Shown in pieces: positions 43,378 through 52,138 of a DNA stretch of 64,000 bases; positions within the stretch are counted from its first letter, which is position 1; every line of letters begins with the position of its first letter. Both the position numbers and the translations under genes were made by a program. Below the pieces are notes generated by a model that was not told the DNA's origin, did not search any database, and saw nothing but the letters and a program-made list of their open reading frames with translations. Source of the stretch: Alphaproteobacteria bacterium (GTDB taxonomy: Bacteria > Pseudomonadota > Alphaproteobacteria > Micavibrionales > Micavibrionaceae); NCBI GenBank assembly GCA_021775955.1, contig JAJFGU010000004.1, positions 310,001-374,000 on the forward strand, given 5' to 3'.

Positions 43378-44343
43378 CTACAACTGGGCGGCCAGAACTT
43401 CCTCGCGGGTTTCTAAAACTTGCACAAGGCAATCAGCCCCAAGGGACTTGGCTTTCTGTATAGCAAGATTATGTGCTCCTGCGTTTGCGTTAAAAGTTAG
43501 AAACAAGATACTGGTCCCGGTGTCACCAGGCATTTCTGTTACAAGTTCACGAATGGTTCTTTCAATTAATTTTGGCACCCCTCCATGACCTTGCAGGGCC
43601 GCCAATCTACACCATTGAAGCCCCCTCTCGACATCATGTTCAAGATATGTAGCGGCCAAGTAACATTGCGCCGGAGCATATCCGTTATTTGCAGATTGCG
43701 TGATCAAGTCTATTCCTATTCCAGTATCTTCAGTAACCCCATAACCATGCATGTACATAAAACCAAGTTCACACTGAGCCATAGGATGGTTATTGTGAGC
43801 GGCGAGCCCATAACACTCAACCGCCTTTGGGTAGTCATGGCCGCCAGCCATCCCAGCAGAAGGAGCTCTATACATAAGGCCCAAATCACAATAGGCTTTG
43901 GCATTTCCTTGCTCTGCAGATTGTTTGAATAAACTATATGCTAATTCGTAATCGTCTTTGACAAACACACCATCTCCACCATGGACAAACACATCACTTC
44001 TATTCTCCCAATAAATTTTGCCAAGAACCATCTGCCCGGTGGGATCATTCATTTCAACGGCCTGGTCTGCAAACTTCTTAGCCAAATCACTGGTTTCCGG
44101 GAGAGGACGGCCAGTCCCGATCCCCAAATGGTAACACAGGGCAAGATAGCCAAAAACTTTGGGCTCTTTTACTTCATCGGCAAGGCCTTCATCCCAAACT
44201 TCTAAAAACCTTAAATCCTTACGGCTTTGTCTCGCCTCTTTTGCTGGTGGAACTCTACCGGAAAAATGGATGGAGGCAATGTGGTCTATTCTTTCAAAGA
44301 CCTCTCCCAAATTCATGCTGGTATCTTGATCGGTCATATCCAT
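43378..44343 (-). CDS. Sel1-repeat protein
   Basis: A 321-residue soluble protein with about four to five Sel1-like repeats between residues 90 and 270: AYSLFKQSAEQGNAKAYCDLGLMYR, CYGLAAHNNHPMAQCELGFMYMHGYGV, and LITQSANNGYAPAQCYLAATYL. Such repeats mediate protein contacts. The C-terminal part (about 280-321) is unlike Sel1. There is no signal peptide. The gene is AT-richer than tgt and rpmB on either side. Confidence 0.85.
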   Translation of the reverse strand: MDMTDQDTSMNLGEVFERIDHIASIHFSGRVPPAKEARQSRKDLRFLEVWDEGLADEVKEPKVFGYLALCYHLGIGTGRPLPETSDLAKKFADQAVEMNDPTGQMVLGKIYWENRSDVFVHGGDGVFVKDDYELAYSLFKQSAEQGNAKAYCDLGLMYRAPSAGMAGGHDYPKAVECYGLAAHNNHPMAQCELGFMYMHGYGVTEDTGIGIDLITQSANNGYAPAQCYLAATYLEHDVERGLQWCRLAALQGHGGVPKLIERTIRELVTEMPGDTGTSILFLTFNANAGAHNLAIQKAKSLGADCLVQVLETREEVLAAQL

Positions 44344-44446
44344 ATTACTTTTTCCTGTGCATTCAAAAAGGATGCAGCCACCCCATAGAGGCAGGACAAT
44401 AGCGCAGCTTTATTGTTACGTCAAATATTTTCTGGAAATTTGATTT

Positions 44447-44740
44447 CTACGCCGCTTTGGCAGCCAGGGCCTTTTCGACCTGTGTTTTAACCGGGCGCAA
44501 AACCGGGTTGAGCTTGGTGGGCGCTGTCGAGGTTAAAAACGCATCGAAACCGCCTTTGTGTTCGACGGTGCGCAGACCGGCAACGCTAACGCGCAGCTTG
44601 ATCCAGCGTTTCAGAGATTCGCTATACAGGCTCGTATCCTGCACATTGGGCAGAAAACGGCGGCGGGTTCTGTTCTTGGCGTGCGAGACATTATTGCCCG
44701 ACATCACGCCTTTTCCGGTAATCATACAACGACGACTCAT
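44447..44740 (-). CDS. rpmB: 50S ribosomal protein L28
   Basis: L28 is a 97-residue large-subunit protein. It begins MSRRCMITGKGVMSGNNVSHAKN and contains RRRFLPNVQ and LRVSVAGLRTVEHKGG, all standard. The zinc-binding Cys pairs of some L28 proteins are absent. It stands alone, as is common. Confidence 0.95.
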   Translation of the reverse strand: MSRRCMITGKGVMSGNNVSHAKNRTRRRFLPNVQDTSLYSESLKRWIKLRVSVAGLRTVEHKGGFDAFLTSTAPTKLNPVLRPVKTQVEKALAAKAA

Positions 44741-44823
44741 AGCGCCTTATCCTTATAAAATGCGTTTATTCAAATCTGAAGCGGAAGATAGGCGAAATGA
44801 CCCCGGAAAGTCAAGAAGTACTG

Positions 44824-45093
44824 CTAATATTTATCCATGATGTCGTAGAGACCTTTTGAGAGCCTGTTGGTCCTCATGATACCCGTATGCAGATGGCCAA
44901 GTGATTTCTGATATTCCTTGGTGCTATATTCCAGATCTTTGACAGTATCACGCAGCGTTCTGAGGGTTTCCCTGTATTCTGCGCAGACCTGTCTGCTAAC
45001 CAGAGATGCCTTCTCCAATTCTTCCAGAGCCCTTTTCAGCCTCGCCTGGCTGTCATTATCATTAATCGCTTTTAACGCGACGACCTTGCCCAT
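44824..45093 (-). CDS. coiled-coil protein behind a CtrA-type box
   Basis: An 89-residue, highly charged, almost entirely helical protein with heptad-like spacing from RLKRALEELEKASL to YRETLRTLRDTVKDLEY. It starts MGKVVALKAINDND. There is no membrane segment. The family is not recognised. A TTAA-N7-TTAA site lies about 38-52 bases upstream of its start, suggesting cell-cycle control by CtrA. Confidence 0.65.
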   Translation of the reverse strand: MGKVVALKAINDNDSQARLKRALEELEKASLVSRQVCAEYRETLRTLRDTVKDLEYSTKEYQKSLGHLHTGIMRTNRLSKGLYDIMDKY

Positions 45094-45130
45094 GTTCTTA
45101 ACCCCATTATCATTATCGTTTTAACAATTC

Positions 45131-45145
45131 TTAACATAATGTTAA
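45131..45145. promoter_or_regulatory. candidate CtrA-binding box
   Basis: TTAA-CATAATG-TTAA matches the full CtrA consensus TTAA-N7-TTAA, and another TTAA half-site begins at 45121. The only gene it could control is the coiled-coil gene at 44824-45093, since the other neighbour ends here. Confidence 0.5.
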
Positions 45146-45233
45146 CATGAGTTTTACATATTTACAAACAATAAAAGGGATAGGGCGCAATCCTGGGTGG
45201 CAAGAAAGGGCTCAAGAAATTAACTTAAATGTT

Positions 45234-46265
45234 TTAAATCAGTGGGTTATTGCCCAAAAGAAATGTGGCAAATAAAATCGCCAGAAATAAAATATGCGCC
45301 CCGAAATGGGTAAAAATCGCCAAACGCAGCTTCTTATGATCGACCTTGGCCGAGGCTTTTTCCGGCCCTACCCATAGGTTTTTCAACGCACTGCCGCCTA
45401 GATCCTTGACCGGACCACCCAGCGTGACCCCGAGATGCCAGGCCAGAGCGCTCAGGGCAAAACCACCCTGAGCATAAGGGGCAGCCCTGTCCTTGTTTTT
45501 TGTGGCTTTGAACAGTTCAACCGCGCGTTTTAGGACCGCGTCATAACCCACAACGGACAGCATAAACCCCGATAGAAGAGCTGGCACAATCCCCATAAGC
45601 CTTTCTAAAACCAGGGAAATCTCTCCAAAACCCTTGGTGAACCCATCCTTGCCAAACCGCCAGCTCAGCGCTGCGATACAGGCATAGGCAAAAGCCAGCT
45701 CCAGACCGCCAATCAAATACCAGAAAACCGGGGCCACCAACCCCTTATCGAAGCTGCGCGCGAGATAGCCCATCCCCACCCTTGTAATACCGAAATCATC
45801 AACGCTGTTGAGATTGACCCGGGTTGAGCGTGAAATCGCGTAATAGGCTCCCTTACCCATCTCTTTTTTCTCCAGCGCGAAATACAACTTTAGTATAGCG
45901 TACCACACGCTGCCGGATGTAATTGCGCCAGAAAGCAGAAAAACCTCGGTAAAACCTCGGTAATTGTAATTTAAGACAAGGTTTTCACAAATTTTAGCTA
46001 TAAAGAGACAAAAAACCAGCGCAAAAGCGCTCAAAAGGAAGCCACGGAACATTAAGTCTGGCTTTGATCGGTGTAAACGGTCCATTTTATCGCCTAACCT
46101 ACCAAAAACACCGTCTATCATACCCCAAATCAGTGGGTTGGCATTGCCAAACAAAGGGCCGGTCACCATCCCCACGATCATCGAGAGAAAAATGGCCGCA
46201 ACCGCGATGGGGATACGGTCAGGATCAAATATCAGCGTATGTAGTTCGGTGTAAAATTCCGGCAT
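45234..46265 (-). CDS. CbiB/CobD-like membrane protein, probably degenerate
   Basis: A 343-residue integral membrane protein that aligns by eye with CbiB (adenosylcobinamide-phosphate synthase): KGLVAPVFWYLIGGLELAFAY, then FGEISLVLERLMGIVPALLSG and QGGFALSALAWHLGVTLGGP. The conserved acidic motifs of the family are missing: the nTLDSM segment reads AALSWRF and the DD-N pair reads ER-G. It has at least five hydrophobic segments. No cobalamin gene is near. It may have a different function from the enzyme. Confidence 0.6.
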   Translation of the reverse strand: MPEFYTELHTLIFDPDRIPIAVAAIFLSMIVGMVTGPLFGNANPLIWGMIDGVFGRLGDKMDRLHRSKPDLMFRGFLLSAFALVFCLFIAKICENLVLNYNYRGFTEVFLLSGAITSGSVWYAILKLYFALEKKEMGKGAYYAISRSTRVNLNSVDDFGITRVGMGYLARSFDKGLVAPVFWYLIGGLELAFAYACIAALSWRFGKDGFTKGFGEISLVLERLMGIVPALLSGFMLSVVGYDAVLKRAVELFKATKNKDRAAPYAQGGFALSALAWHLGVTLGGPVKDLGGSALKNLWVGPEKASAKVDHKKLRLAIFTHFGAHILFLAILFATFLLGNNPLI

Positions 46266-46416
46266 AAGTACAGTTTTTTCAATCAGTTAAGGCTTTTCCA
46301 GCCAATCCATACAGGAAAATACAGGGGGTATTATGCTGCAAGCGCGAGATTCTTTAATCATTTCCCTTTATAATAAACTATATAGGGATAGGTATACGCA
46401 ATAAAGGACGAACATA

Positions 46417-47808
46417 GTGCTCTACCAACTTTATGAATTACAACATGCTATGCTGACACCGCTGCGCTACCAGGCGGAGTTCTCACGCATGATTTTAAAA
46501 AATCCATGGAACCCGCTGTCCTATACCCAGCTGGGCAGAACTCTGGGCGCCAGCGCGGAAATGGTCGAGCGTGTTACCCGCCGCTTCGGCAAACCGGACT
46601 TTGAACTGCCCGAAACAACCATTGACGGTCGCAAGGTCAGTGTCACGGAAAAGGTCATTGTCGAGAAACCGTTTTGCCGCCTGCTGAATTTCCAGCGCAG
46701 CACAAAACGTAATGATCCTAATGTACTGATCGTCGCGCCGATGTCGGGTCATTATGCGACGCTGCTGCGCGGCACGGTTGAAGCTTTGCTACCCCATCAC
46801 AATGTCTATATCACCGACTGGACGGACACGCGCCAGGTACCGGCGCAAGAAGGAACCTTTAATCTCGATAGCTACATCACCTATTTGCGTGAATTCCTGA
46901 GCCTGCTGGGACCGGAAACGCACCTCATTGCCGTGTGCCAGCCTGCTGTTCCCGTGTTGGCAACCGTTTCCGTCATGGCGACTGAAGATGACCCGAACCA
47001 GCCGCTTTCCATGACATTAATGGGCGGGCCAATTGACACCCGCGTTTCCAAAACCGAAGTGACGGAGCTTGCGGAAACACGTCCCCTGAAATGGTTTGAA
47101 CAAACGGTCGTGCATAATGTTCCCGCTTATTACCCCGGGGCCTTTCGCAAGGTCTACCCGGGCTTTGTGCAGCTAACCGGGTTTATGTCGATGAATCTCG
47201 ACCGCCATGTAGGTTCGCATATGAAGTTCTTCCATCACCTCGTCAGCGGCGATGGCGATTCCGCCGAAGGGCACAGGAAATTTTACGATGAATATCTCTC
47301 AGTGATGGACATTCCGGCTGAGTTTTATCTGCAAACCGTGGAAACGGTCTTCCAGCGTCACCTTTTGCCGCGTAATAAAATGAAATGGCGCGACCCGACC
47401 AGTGATCAGCTCGTCGATGTCCGGCCACAGGATATTGAGCGCACAGCCCTGCTTACCATCGAGGGTGAGCTGGATGATATCTCGGCGCGCGGACAGACAA
47501 CGGCGGCGCATGAGCTATGTCACTCCCTGTCCCAGAACAAGCAATACCATCATTTTCAATTAAAAACCGGGCATTACGGAATCTTTAATGGCCGCAAATG
47601 GCGCGAGGAAATCATGCCGCGCATTCGTCACTTCATCCGCGACATAGATAAAGACAAAGACCCGGTCCCGAAAAAGGACCTTGCCAAAGTGCCCGACCTG
47701 AAGCCCGACCTTTATGTGCGTGACAAGCATGGTGTTGTGGCCACACGGCGCTGGCTCAAGGAGCACCGGCCGGAAAACTACCATTACAAAACCAAAGAGC
47801 CCATGTAG
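46417..47808 (+). CDS. phaZ: intracellular polyhydroxyalkanoate depolymerase
   Basis: PhaZ degrades stored polyhydroxybutyrate inside the cell. Conserved LTPLRYQAEFSRMILKNPWNP, then HNVYITDWTDTRQVP, and the nucleophile Cys in LIAVCQPAVPVLA place it in the intracellular PhaZ1 family. The GTG at 46417, preceded by AAGGACG, gives the family-typical MLYQLYELQHA start. It has 463 residues, of which the last 45 are Lys-rich. It ends in a strong terminator. A storage-polymer metabolism is implied, but no synthase gene is visible here. Confidence 0.92.
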   Translation: MLYQLYELQHAMLTPLRYQAEFSRMILKNPWNPLSYTQLGRTLGASAEMVERVTRRFGKPDFELPETTIDGRKVSVTEKVIVEKPFCRLLNFQRSTKRNDPNVLIVAPMSGHYATLLRGTVEALLPHHNVYITDWTDTRQVPAQEGTFNLDSYITYLREFLSLLGPETHLIAVCQPAVPVLATVSVMATEDDPNQPLSMTLMGGPIDTRVSKTEVTELAETRPLKWFEQTVVHNVPAYYPGAFRKVYPGFVQLTGFMSMNLDRHVGSHMKFFHHLVSGDGDSAEGHRKFYDEYLSVMDIPAEFYLQTVETVFQRHLLPRNKMKWRDPTSDQLVDVRPQDIERTALLTIEGELDDISARGQTTAAHELCHSLSQNKQYHHFQLKTGHYGIFNGRKWREEIMPRIRHFIRDIDKDKDPVPKKDLAKVPDLKPDLYVRDKHGVVATRRWLKEHRPENYHYKTKEPM

Positions 47809-47835
47809 GACAAAACGCCGCCTTGAATAATTTAC

Positions 47836-47870
47836 AAAACCCCTTCATGCTTATGGTGCAGGGGTTTTTT
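47836..47870 (+). terminator. intrinsic terminator after phaZ
   Basis: AAAACCCCT (47836-47844) pairs with AGGGGTTTT (47860-47868), and the T-run extends to 47870. The stem directly follows the phaZ stop by 28 bases. Confidence 0.8.
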
Positions 47871-47882
47871 CATGTCACGTCC

Positions 47883-47951
47883 CTGCTTTTCCTGCGAAAG
47901 CAGGAATCTTTAACGCCAAACCTGCAAGATCCCCGCTTCCGCGGGGAAGAC
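47883..47951. repeat. palindromic element upstream of the metallopeptidase gene
   Basis: CCTGCGAAAGCAGG with GAATCTT, then AAGATCCCCGCTT with CGCGGGGA. It is the same type as the copies at 18905 and within dusA at 23707. Confidence 0.85.
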
Positions 47952-47955
47952 AGCA

Positions 47956-48648
47956 ATGGAAATGCCGGAACTGGATCACTATATAAAAGTAAAACACAGC
48001 AAGCGCGCACGGCGTGTCGGCCTGCGTTTTGACGTCCAGGACCGCGTGGTCTATCTGGTGGTGCCAAAGCGCGCCAGCATGAAAACCGCCTATAAATTTG
48101 CACAGGAGCATGAATCCTGGATCCGCGAGAAAATCGACACCCTGCCACCGCTGGTTCCCTATGAGCATGGAAGGATAATTCCGCTGCTCGGGGAGAATAT
48201 GACTCTGGATATTACTTATGATCCCACTTTAAAAAGAACGGATATCAAGCTGATAGAACATAGTATTTTTGTAAAAACCAACAAGGAAGATCCCTCTTCC
48301 CGGATTGAGCAGTTTTTTATTAAACTGGCGCGGGAAAGGCTCTCAAAGCTGGCGCATGAAAAAGCCGCTTCAATTGACAAGAAAATCCGGGATATCCAGA
48401 TCCGCGACACCAAAAGCCGTTGGGGCAGTTGCGGCGAGGAAGGCCAGATTTCGCTGTCCTGGCGGCTGATCTTTGCGCCCTATCTGGCGATGGATTATGT
48501 GGTGGCGCATGAAGTCGCGCATCTGGTGCATCTCAACCATTCCAAGGCGTTCTGGAATGTATGCCGCAATTTATCGGATGATTTCCTGGAGGGCGAATAC
48601 TGGATGCAAAACCACGGGCAGGAGCTTATGCGATATGGGAAGAATTAG
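47956..48648 (+). CDS. YgjP-type zinc metallopeptidase (DUF45, SprT-like)
   Basis: A 230-residue soluble protein with the zinc motif DYVVAHEVAHLVHLNHSKAFW near residue 180 (HExxH plus a distal His). The preceding RDTKSRWGSCGEEGQISLSWRLIFAP is the DUF45 signature. The family is predicted to be zinc-dependent proteases of the SprT-like/M48 relatives; a substrate is unknown. The start directly follows a palindromic repeat and no strong ribosome binding site is seen. Confidence 0.88.
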   Translation: MEMPELDHYIKVKHSKRARRVGLRFDVQDRVVYLVVPKRASMKTAYKFAQEHESWIREKIDTLPPLVPYEHGRIIPLLGENMTLDITYDPTLKRTDIKLIEHSIFVKTNKEDPSSRIEQFFIKLARERLSKLAHEKAASIDKKIRDIQIRDTKSRWGSCGEEGQISLSWRLIFAPYLAMDYVVAHEVAHLVHLNHSKAFWNVCRNLSDDFLEGEYWMQNHGQELMRYGKN

Positions 48649-49013
48649 GCCTTAGGTGTTTCAGGGCCTTTATAACCCCATAGCGCCCATTTTTCCTCAT
48701 TACGCGGAGTTCCGTGCATACCCCTCACAATCCTAATATCACTAACGGGTTGAACCGAAGCGTTTGGATACCTTTTTAAATACCCTGAGACTTGCTCAAT
48801 GCTTTCTTCAACCAATGTATAAGGAACAGCTTTTCCATTGTTATTTAATGCAAGATTAAAACCGGAATCACGAAAAACTTTTGCTCCCACTTGTTTGTCT
48901 TCTCTTGAAAACAGCAGAAACCCCGGGGTTAAAACCTGCTCTGCTCCAGAAGTTCTGGAGTGCTCCCTTTTCCTGCCCATTGGAATTTTCTGCCGTGTGA
49001 ATTTTGTATTCAT
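48645..49013 (-). CDS. hypothetical protein
   Basis: A 122-residue basic protein beginning MNTKFTRQKIPMGRKREHSR, with SGYLKRYPNASVQPVSDIRIVRGMHGTP in the second half. It has no signal peptide or membrane segment. No family is recognised. The upstream AGGAGTAAAAA is a good ribosome binding site. It is AT-richer than the adjacent metallopeptidase and overlaps its end by 4 bases in the opposite direction. Confidence 0.6.
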   Translation of the reverse strand: MNTKFTRQKIPMGRKREHSRTSGAEQVLTPGFLLFSREDKQVGAKVFRDSGFNLALNNNGKAVPYTLVEESIEQVSGYLKRYPNASVQPVSDIRIVRGMHGTPRNEEKWALWGYKGPETPKA

Positions 49014-49057
49014 TTTTTACTCCTATCAAAAAAACGTTCATAGCACAGCCTTAAATC

Positions 49058-49537
49058 TTATGTCAATATAAAATCCAGCGCGCCCTGCAGGATATGCTGC
49101 GCAGCGAGCTTATCGATCACCTGTTTTCTCTTTGTTCTGGACATATCCACAGATTCAACCAAAAAACCTTCCACTGTTTCTGTGGATAACCGTTCGTCCC
49201 ACAGGGCTATCCACGGGTTATCCCCGAAGATATCCGCATGATTTTCCATCTCCAGCGCAAAATCACGCACCGACTGGCATCGCGGGCCTTCGCTGCCATC
49301 CATATTCACCGGATAGCCCAGCACAAAGCCGCCAATCTCGTATTCCTCGATGACCTCGTGCAACACCTCAATATCTTTGGTGAATTTGGTCCTTCGAACC
49401 GTTTTAAGCGGCGTTGCAATCGAATGCGCCGGGTCGGACACGGCAAGACCTATGGTTTTGCTGCCCGGGTCCATACCCAGCAGGCGGATATTTTGGGGGA
49501 TTTGGTCAATAATATCTTTTAATAATCCAATTGGCAT
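49058..49537 (-). CDS. ruvX: Holliday-junction resolvase-like RuvX / YqgF
   Basis: A 159-residue RNase H-fold protein with LLGMDPGSKTIGLAVSDP (first Asp), GGFVLGYPVNMDGSEGPRCQSV, and ALWDERLSTETVEGFL with the conserved acid residues. RuvX/YqgF is required for pre-16S rRNA 5' processing and resembles RuvC. It is divergent from gatC, with a repeat between them. Confidence 0.9.
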   Translation of the reverse strand: MPIGLLKDIIDQIPQNIRLLGMDPGSKTIGLAVSDPAHSIATPLKTVRRTKFTKDIEVLHEVIEEYEIGGFVLGYPVNMDGSEGPRCQSVRDFALEMENHADIFGDNPWIALWDERLSTETVEGFLVESVDMSRTKRKQVIDKLAAQHILQGALDFILT

Positions 49538-49546
49538 TTGATGTAT

Positions 49547-49618
49547 TTAACGCGAAGACACGAAGACACGAAGGAATAATTTAAAAAAGTCTTTGCGCCT
49601 TTGTGCCTTCACGGTTAA
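49547..49618. repeat. inverted repeat of the ACACGAAG...CTTTGTG type
   Basis: TTAACGCGAAGACACGAAG and CCTTCACGGTTAA form imperfect arms around an A/T-rich centre. A half-like fragment lies at 37511-37530 (CCTTTAAGAACACGAAGG). It lies between the divergent ruvX and gatC genes. Confidence 0.65.
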
Positions 49619-49645
49619 AAAGCCTTGTCTATAAAGGATTTTATT

Positions 49646-49933
49646 ATGTCGATGGATAAAGAAACAGTCAGAAAAGTGGCCGGTCTCGCCCGCATCCAGA
49701 TGGATGATGCGGAGCTGGAGACGATGGCACCGCAGCTCAGCAAGATTATCGACTGGATCGAACAGCTTGCTGAAGTCGATACCGACAATGTCGAGCCGCT
49801 GGCCAATGTGGTGAATATCAATCTCGCCTTGCGCGAGGATAAAATCACCGATGGCGATTGCGCCGATAAGGTGCTGGCCAATGCGCCGGAAGACGTGCAG
49901 GGCTTTTTCGTTGTCAGCAAGGTTGTGGAGTAG
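49646..49933 (+). CDS. gatC: Asp/Glu-tRNA(Asn/Gln) amidotransferase subunit C
   Basis: GatC stabilises the GatA-GatB amidotransferase. At 95 residues, it has [23 protein letters not shown] and [22 protein letters not shown]. The ATG at 49646 follows AAGGA; an upstream TTG at 49625 would add seven residues. It lies 2 bases before gatA. Confidence 0.93.
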   Translation: MSMDKETVRKVAGLARIQMDDAELETMAPQLSKIIDWIEQLAEVDTDNVEPLANVVNINLALREDKITDGDCADKVLANAPEDVQGFFVVSKVVE

Positions 49934-49935
49934 AG

Positions 49936-51417
49936 ATGAGCGACCTCACACATATGAGCATAGCCGGTGCGTTGAAGGGCCTTGAGAGCAAGGACTTTAC
50001 AGCCGTAGAGCTTGCACAGGCACATATAGATGCGGTTGAAGCAGCGAAAGATTTGAATGCCTTTGTGACTGAGACACCGGAGATCGCCCTAAAGCAAGCC
50101 GCAGAATCTGACAAGCGCCGCGCCGATAGCAAAGCCGGAGCACTGGACGGTATTCCGCTCGCGATCAAAGATTTATTCTGCACCGAAGGCGTACAGACCA
50201 CAGCCAGCAGCCACATTTTAGAGGGTTTTGTCCCGCAATATGAATCGACCGTCACGGCCAACTTATTTCGTGAAGGCGCAGTGATGCTTGGCAAGGCAAG
50301 CCTCGATGAATTCGCCATGGGCTCGGGCAACACCCATAGCTATTTCGGCAATGTCATCAATCCGTGGAAGGGCGAAGACGGCAAGCCCCTCGTCCCCGGC
50401 GGCTCTTCCGGCGGCTCGGCGGCGATTGTGGCCGCGCGCGCAGCAATGGGCGCAACGGGAACCGACACCGGCGGCTCGATCCGCCAGCCCGCCAGCTTTT
50501 GTGGTATTACGGGTGTTAAACCGACTTATGGGCGCTGTTCACGCTGGGGGGTGATCGCTTTTGCATCTTCGCTGGACCAGCCCGGTGTTCTCGCCCGCAG
50601 CACTGAAGATTGCGCCTTACTTCTTCAATCCATGGCCGGGCATGACCCCAAAGACAGCACATCAGCGCAAAAAGATGTGCCGGATTTTGCCGCCGCTATC
50701 ACGGGTGACATTAAAGGCTTCAAGATTGGTATCCCGAAGGAATACCGTATGGATGGCATGCCGGATGAAATTGAAAAACTGTGGCAGCAGGGCGTGGAAT
50801 GGATCAAAGACGCGGGCGCGGACATTGTCGATATCTCCCTGCCCCACACGAAATATGCACTGGCGACGTATTATATTATAGCCCCGGCGGAAGCGTCTTC
50901 CAATCTGGCGCGTTATGACGGCGTACGCTACGGACTGCGCGAGGAAGGCGAAGATTTACGCGCGATGTACGAAAAAACGAGGGCCGCGGGATTTGGCGAT
51001 GAGGTCAAGCGCCGGATCATGATCGGCACCTATGTGCTTTCGGCCGGGTATTACGATGCGTATTACATCAAGGCACAAAAAGTTCGCCGCCTGATCTCGG
51101 AAGACTTTACAAAGGCTTTTGAACAATGCGATGCGCTCCTGACTCCAACGGCACCATCTGCCGCTTTTGCCATTGGCGAAAATGAAGACGACCCGATTAA
51201 GATGTATCTCAATGATGTGTTTACAGTTCCAGCTTCGCTGGCCGGGCTGCCCGGTATGTCGGTTCCCGCCGGATTGAATGCTGATGGTCTACCTTTGGGT
51301 CTGCAGGTGATTGGACGCCCCTGGGATGAAGAAACCGTCTTCAAAGTCGGCGGCGTTCTGGAAGAAAAAGCCGCTTTCACCGCCCTGCCCCAGTCGGTCA
51401 TCCGGAAAGCAGCATAA
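49936..51417 (+). CDS. gatA: Asp/Glu-tRNA(Asn/Gln) amidotransferase subunit A
   Basis: GatA hydrolyses glutamine to supply ammonia for correcting Glu-tRNA(Gln) or Asp-tRNA(Asn). It is an amidase-signature enzyme: Lys78 in [10 protein letters not shown], the glycine/serine loop [17 protein letters not shown], and [25 protein letters not shown] contain the Ser-cisSer-Lys triad. The length is 493 residues, normal for the family. It follows gatC directly but is separated from gatB by a secreted-protein gene. Confidence 0.96.
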   Translation: MSDLTHMSIAGALKGLESKDFTAVELAQAHIDAVEAAKDLNAFVTETPEIALKQAAESDKRRADSKAGALDGIPLAIKDLFCTEGVQTTASSHILEGFVPQYESTVTANLFREGAVMLGKASLDEFAMGSGNTHSYFGNVINPWKGEDGKPLVPGGSSGGSAAIVAARAAMGATGTDTGGSIRQPASFCGITGVKPTYGRCSRWGVIAFASSLDQPGVLARSTEDCALLLQSMAGHDPKDSTSAQKDVPDFAAAITGDIKGFKIGIPKEYRMDGMPDEIEKLWQQGVEWIKDAGADIVDISLPHTKYALATYYIIAPAEASSNLARYDGVRYGLREEGEDLRAMYEKTRAAGFGDEVKRRIMIGTYVLSAGYYDAYYIKAQKVRRLISEDFTKAFEQCDALLTPTAPSAAFAIGENEDDPIKMYLNDVFTVPASLAGLPGMSVPAGLNADGLPLGLQVIGRPWDEETVFKVGGVLEEKAAFTALPQSVIRKAA

Positions 51418-51441
51418 AAATATTTTATCTGATATAATGGC

Positions 51442-52074
51442 ATGATGAAGAACTTCGCTGTGCTTTTTATTGCCCTCACTCTGATCTCCCTGACGCCCGC
51501 CATGGCGCAAGACGTGTTCATTACAAATGATAAGGACGCAACACAGGCGGAGCAAATACCCATAGATCCAAATGGTAAGACCCCCGTCAGCAAAGACATT
51601 GCAAATCAGTTTTTTGAAGATTGCGTCACAAAGGAAAACGCTATTTTTACCGGAGACTCCCAGGAAATGTTTTGTGCCTGCACCTCAGCAAAAATTACCG
51701 AAGAGATGAGCATGGAAGAAATTCGCACCATGTTCGAAGACACGCCCGAGGGCCAGGATATGCGCAATCTGATGCTGATCAGAATCTATACCCCTTGCAT
51801 GGAATTTCCGATCCATGATCTGGTTTACAAAAGCTGTATGGGCGATAAAAACCTCAGATCCGGATTAAAAAAACCACGCAGCACTTGTGAATGCATGGGT
51901 AGCGAGATGGCTGCTTTTGTTGTCGAGCGCGCGCCCGCTTCGATTATTCGTGAGCTGCGCCTGAACCCGCAAAACCTTGATCCGATGGGCAGCTTCCTGA
52001 ACGGAAAGAGCTATAACACCCAGACACTATCGGTGCAGCAAACATGTCTGAGCCGGCATGAATACGGCCGGTAA
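51442..52074 (+). CDS. secreted cysteine-rich protein of unknown function
   Basis: A 210-residue protein with a signal peptide (FAVLFIALTLISLTPAMAQ, cleavage near residue 23). The mature part has about eight Cys, including FEDCVTKENAIF, MFCACTSAK and SCMGDKN, then STCECMGSEM and QQTCLSRHE, suggesting disulfides in the periplasm. A CACTSAKITEEMS-style motif resembles proteins annotated as hypothetical in alphaproteobacteria. It lies between gatA and gatB on the same strand, an unusual insertion in the gat operon. Confidence 0.8.
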   Translation: MMKNFAVLFIALTLISLTPAMAQDVFITNDKDATQAEQIPIDPNGKTPVSKDIANQFFEDCVTKENAIFTGDSQEMFCACTSAKITEEMSMEEIRTMFEDTPEGQDMRNLMLIRIYTPCMEFPIHDLVYKSCMGDKNLRSGLKKPRSTCECMGSEMAAFVVERAPASIIRELRLNPQNLDPMGSFLNGKSYNTQTLSVQQTCLSRHEYGR

Positions 52075-52138
52075 TAACAACTCTGGACAGCCCCGCCCCA
52101 CCCCGCTATTTTAGCCTTCTTTATAAAACGGAAATAAA

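Noticed and set aside
47823-48032. A 69-residue frame after phaZ
   Set aside because: It consists of the phaZ terminator and a palindromic element and overlaps the metallopeptidase gene.
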